Assembly (NCBI GenBank): GCA_937891805.1
Contig: CALATK010000085.1
Coordinates: forward strand, 1 to 17,328
Direction: 5' to 3'
DNA from: an uncultured Fibrobacter sp.
GTDB taxonomy: Bacteria; Fibrobacterota; Fibrobacteria; Fibrobacterales; Fibrobacteraceae
DNA length: 17,328 bases
In this document: positions 15,057 to 17,328 of the stretch, piece by piece
Layout of the letters: each line of letters begins with the position of its first letter
How positions within the stretch are numbered: position 1 is the first letter of the stretch
Position numbers and translations under genes: made by a program
Notes under the pieces: generated by a model
The model's database searches: none
What the model saw: the letters and a program-made list of their open reading frames with translations, nothing else
Told to the model about the DNA's origin: nothing

Positions 15057-15126
15057 CTGACAGCAGATCCCCGCCTGCGCGGGGATGACAAGTTGAGCGG
15101 CCGGGGTGACAGTGGCGCTGGGCTAA
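15043..15126. repeat. REP-like hairpin flanked by a 14-bp direct repeat
   Basis: TGGCGCTGGGCTAA occurs at 15043-15056 and again at 15113-15126, 70 bp apart. Between the copies ATCCCCGC (15067-15074), loop CTGC and GCGGGGAT (15079-15086) make an 8-bp hairpin followed by GACA, a wording I recognise as a common dispersed palindromic repeat in bacteria ('CHPRAGGD' in translation). The direct repeats include the rhomboid stop (15054-15056) and the nrdG stop (15123-15125). Confidence 0.75.
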
Positions 15127-15638
15127 ACGGCGCACTTGACGGCAAGCGGTTCCCGCTTCGCCATTTCGTCCAGCTGGATCTGGTGCAACACCACACGGCC
15201 CTGGGCAAGGCTTTCGGGCACGTCGATGATGCGCTGGTTGCTGGAGCCGCGGAACTTAAGTTCCAGGGAACGCTTCGCCATCACGAAGGGGCCGTCAATC
15301 AAGATGTCGGCAAAGGTGAGCAACTCGAAAAAGTCCGGACGCTCGTCCTTCAGTTCCATGAGGCGTTCGTAGGTATAACCCGTGTAGATAATCAGGTTCA
15401 TACCCCGTTCCTTGATTTCGCGGGCCAGCGGGATCAGGGCCGCCGATTGCTCCATAGGGTCGCCACCGCTGAAAGTGACACCATCCAGCAGGGGGTTCTC
15501 GTCGATCATCGCAAGAATCTCTTCGATGTCGATAAAGTGCCCGCCTGCAAAGTCGTGGGTCTGCGGGTTCTGGCAACCGGGGCAATGATGGTGGCAGCCC
15601 TGGGTGAAAACCGTCATGCGGATACCGGGCCCGTCCAC
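15123..15638 (-). CDS. nrdG: Anaerobic ribonucleotide reductase activating enzyme NrdG (radical SAM)
   Basis: GTG 15638 gives 171 aa. QGCHHHCPGC (13-22) carries the CxxxCxxC cluster motif, VTFSGGDPM (54-62) the SAM-binding GGDP, and NPQTHDFAGG and IIYTGYTYE are typical NrdG text. The enzyme uses SAM to create the glycyl radical on NrdD. The conserved family N-terminus (IAGI..ESFVDGPGIR) continues in frame upstream to about 15665, yet no ATG, GTG or TTG occurs between the stop at 15708-15710 and this GTG. The true start may be non-AUG (ATT 15665) or the frame may be entered by frameshifting from the 48-aa ORF, which it overlaps. It is the last gene of the nrd operon. Confidence 0.85.
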   Translation of the reverse strand: MDGPGIRMTVFTQGCHHHCPGCQNPQTHDFAGGHFIDIEEILAMIDENPLLDGVTFSGGDPMEQSAALIPLAREIKERGMNLIIYTGYTYERLMELKDERPDFFELLTFADILIDGPFVMAKRSLELKFRGSSNQRIIDVPESLAQGRVVLHQIQLDEMAKREPLAVKCAV

Positions 15639-15693
15639 AAAGGATTCCGGCTCGATTCCCGCAATGCGGAGTCTCGGAGTTTGCTGTTCCGTA

Positions 15694-15840
15694 TTACACC
15701 CCGTGCTTTACGCGGTCGTTCACTTCGGCGCGCTTGGCGTTGTTGAAACGGTCGATGGTACCTACCAGGTAACCGGTGATGCGGCGGATGCGTTCGAAAC
15801 CCACACCCTCGCCATACTTGCTCAGTTCTTTTTCAGACAT
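15694..15840 (-). CDS. Stand-alone NrdD glycyl-radical domain (48 aa)
   Basis: ATG 15840 is preceded by AAGGAGGA (complement of 15845-15852) at good spacing, and TAA is at 15694-15696. The sequence includes FERIRRITGYLVGTIDRFNN and KRAEVNDRVKH. This matches the extreme C-terminus of class III ribonucleotide reductases, where RxxGY holds the radical glycine (here Gly23, in RITGY) followed by a W/F-N..K..E..DR tail. The large NrdD ORF just upstream stops before this motif, so the enzyme is apparently made in two pieces. This is analogous in idea to the free glycyl-radical domain YfiD/GrcA, which repairs pyruvate formate-lyase. The substrate of the adjacent NrdG should be this glycine. Well supported as a translated gene by its ribosome-binding site. 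Confidence 0.82.
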   Translation of the reverse strand: MSEKELSKYGEGVGFERIRRITGYLVGTIDRFNNAKRAEVNDRVKHGV

Positions 15841-15863
15841 GTTGTCCTCCTTATGTTAATTAT

Positions 15864-15938
15864 GATTTCGGATTTCAGATTTCAGAATTATTTTCATTCA
15901 TCAAATTCCGAACTCCGAAATCTAAAATCTGAATTTAT
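15864..15938 (-). promoter_or_regulatory. Heptad-repeat hairpin between the two NrdD parts
   Basis: On + the left arm is GATTTCG, GATTTCA, GATTTCA, GAATTAT (15864-15891) and the right arm AATTCCG, AACTCCG, AAATCTA, AAATCTG, AATTTAT (15904-15938). Bases 15871-15889 pair with 15904-15922 over 19 positions: 16 Watson-Crick and one true mismatch. The other two are G-U in the minus-strand (sense) mRNA but A-C on the opposite strand. The hairpin starts right after the nrdD stop and ends 18 nt before the Shine-Dalgarno of the 48-aa ORF. Confidence 0.65.
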
Positions 15939-17328
15939 CTAATTCCCTTGAACGCAGGCATACCCGGGTAAAGCTTGCGCAGTTCCTCGATCTTGGCCTC
16001 GGAAATGGCGTGACCTTCGCTACGTCCGCAGCGGGGGCAGCAGTCTCCGATAACACCCACGAATCCGCAAACCGGGTCGCGGTCCACCGGGTGGTTGATG
16101 CTTCCGTAACCGATGCCGGATTTTGCCATGTGGTGCACGATCTTCTCGAAGGCATCCAGGTTCTGGCTCGGGTCGCCATCCAGTTCCACGTAGCTGATGT
16201 GGCCAGCGTTGGTGAGAGCGTGGTACGGGGCTTCCAGAGAAATCTTCTTGAAAGCCGAAATCTTGTAGTACACCGGCACGTGGAAGGAGTTGGTGTAGTA
16301 ATCGCGGTCGGTAACGCCCGGGATAATGCCGAACTTCTTCTTGTCCATGCGCACGAAACGACCGGAAAGGCCTTCGGCAGGTGTAGCCAGCAAACTGAAG
16401 TTCAGGCCAAGGCGCTTGGATTCCTTGTCGCAGAATTCACGCATGTGGCCGATAATCTTGAGGCCCAGTTCCTGGGAAGCCTCGGATTCGCCGTGGTGCT
16501 TGCCGGTAAGGGCCACCAGGGTTTCGGCAAGGCCGATGAAACCGATGGAAAGGGTGCCGTGCTTGATGACTTCGCCCACGGTGTCTTCCCAGCCCAGCTT
16601 TTCGGAATCGATCCACACGCCCTGTCCCATGAGGAAGGGGAAGTTCTTGACCTTGCGGCGGCTCTGCACAGCAAAGCGTTCCATAAGCTGGTCGCTCACC
16701 AGTTGCAGCATGCGGTCCAGTTCCTTGAAGAACAGGTCCACGGACTTCATCTTGATGGCGATACGGGGCAGGTTGATAGAAGTGAAGCTCAGGTTGCCAC
16801 GGCCGAAGCTGATTTCGCGGGTCGGGTCGTAGTTGTTGCCGATCACGCGGGTACGGCAACCCATGTAAGAGATTTCCGTTTCGGGGTGACCCGGCTTGTA
16901 GTACTGCAGGTTGTACGGGGCATCCTGGAAGCTGAAGTTGGGGAACAGGCGCTTCGCGCTCACCTTGCAGGCCAGCTTGAACAGGTCGTAGTTGGGGTCG
17001 CCAGGATTCAGGCTGATGCCTTCCTTGACGCGGAAAATCTGGATGGGGAAAATGGCCGTCTCGCCGCCGCCCAGGCCCTCGTCGGTGGTGAGCAGCAGGT
17101 TGCGCATGACCATGCGGGCTTCGGGCTCGGTGCACATGCCGTAGTTGATGCTAGAGAACGGCGTCTGGGCGCCGGCGCGGCTGTGCATGGAGTTCAGGTT
17201 GTGCACGAAAGCTTCCATGGCCTGGAAGGTGGTCTTGTCCGTTTCTTCGTAGGCCTGCTTCTCGGCGAACTTCTGGGCCTTCATCACGATTTCGGTGTCA
17301 TAGACCTTGGAAAGTTCGCGGGCTTCGG
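15935..17328 (-). CDS. nrdD: Anaerobic ribonucleoside-triphosphate reductase NrdD body, lacking the glycyl-radical domain (5' end outside window)
   Basis: The frame is open to the window edge; 464 residues are visible. Class III reductase blocks in order: SRAGAQTPFSSINYG, TAIFPIQIFRVKEG, ISYMGCRTRV (active-site Cys), SFGRGNLSFTSINLPRIA, LSIGFIGLAETL, SLLATPAEGLSGRF, DYYTNSFHVPV, EAPYHALTNAGHISYVE. The end is a zinc-ribbon-like part, DPVCGFVGVIGDCCPRCG, then a short tail AFKGIR and stop (15935-15937). Normal NrdD proteins continue from the ribbon into RVxGY with the radical glycine. That part is missing here and is found in the next ORF. The enzyme reduces NTPs to dNTPs under anoxia, fitting an obligate anaerobe. 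The first ribbon knuckle has Asp in place of one Cys (DPVC), with an extra Cys before CPRC. Confidence 0.92.
   Translation of the reverse strand, partial: EARELSKVYDTEIVMKAQKFAEKQAYEETDKTTFQAMEAFVHNLNSMHSRAGAQTPFSSINYGMCTEPEARMVMRNLLLTTDEGLGGGETAIFPIQIFRVKEGISLNPGDPNYDLFKLACKVSAKRLFPNFSFQDAPYNLQYYKPGHPETEISYMGCRTRVIGNNYDPTREISFGRGNLSFTSINLPRIAIKMKSVDLFFKELDRMLQLVSDQLMERFAVQSRRKVKNFPFLMGQGVWIDSEKLGWEDTVGEVIKHGTLSIGFIGLAETLVALTGKHHGESEASQELGLKIIGHMREFCDKESKRLGLNFSLLATPAEGLSGRFVRMDKKKFGIIPGVTDRDYYTNSFHVPVYYKISAFKKISLEAPYHALTNAGHISYVELDGDPSQNLDAFEKIVHHMAKSGIGYGSINHPVDRDPVCGFVGVIGDCCPRCGRSEGHAISEAKIEELRKLYPGMPAFKGIR

Noticed and set aside
15694..15840. The 48-aa ORF as a mere degraded tail of nrdD
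   Set aside because: It has its own ATG and strong Shine-Dalgarno, an intact radical motif and no internal damage; decay would not create these.

Overview
The window most resembles a chromosome segment of Fibrobacter or a close relative. This is an inference from very large secreted proteins with serine-rich linkers, an anaerobic class III ribonucleotide reductase and intergenic heptanucleotide repeats; no single marker proves the taxon. No rRNA, CRISPR array, transposase or integrase is visible.

Left part (1-8778). The 3' end of a primary-type sigma factor runs on + and meets, at a strong bidirectional terminator (372-401), a two-gene minus-strand operon for large secreted proteins (917 aa then 1426 aa). 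They share Ig-like 'SPVI.G' modules, acidic DxDxDG loops and the same C-terminal FlgD-like domain. The second has a propeller-like N-terminal region and a serine-rich linker with 75-bp tandem repeats. Upstream of this pair on the same strand is hemW, with a TATAAT box only 13 nt before its ATG.

Middle (8779-10367). A heptamer repeat array with an inverted partner precedes a 59-aa two-helix membrane protein and a membrane-anchored class III nucleotidyl cyclase. The cyclase's last codons contain a perfect consensus promoter for tRNA-Gly(GCC), which ends in a clear terminator.

Accessory-looking region (10373-14003). A highly folded ~170-bp element carrying a direct and an inverted copy of the tRNA 3' end is followed by a hipB-hipA toxin-antitoxin operon with a palindromic operator. 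Then comes a convergent AT-rich pair of small secreted Cys-containing proteins of unknown function, and about 600 bp without genes but full of hairpins, including a 115-nt nested inverted repeat.

Right part (14055-17328). A rhomboid-like intramembrane serine protease is convergent with an anaerobic ribonucleotide reductase operon. The two are separated by a REP-like hairpin flanked by a 14-bp direct repeat that includes both stop codons. The nrd operon is the most notable feature: the large NrdD ORF stops after its zinc-ribbon region without a glycyl-radical motif, and that motif (RRITGY) is in a separate 48-aa ORF with its own strong ribosome-binding site, 94 nt downstream behind a heptad-repeat hairpin. 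The downstream nrdG has no ATG where conservation says it should begin and overlaps the 48-aa ORF in the +1 frame at a GGGG run.
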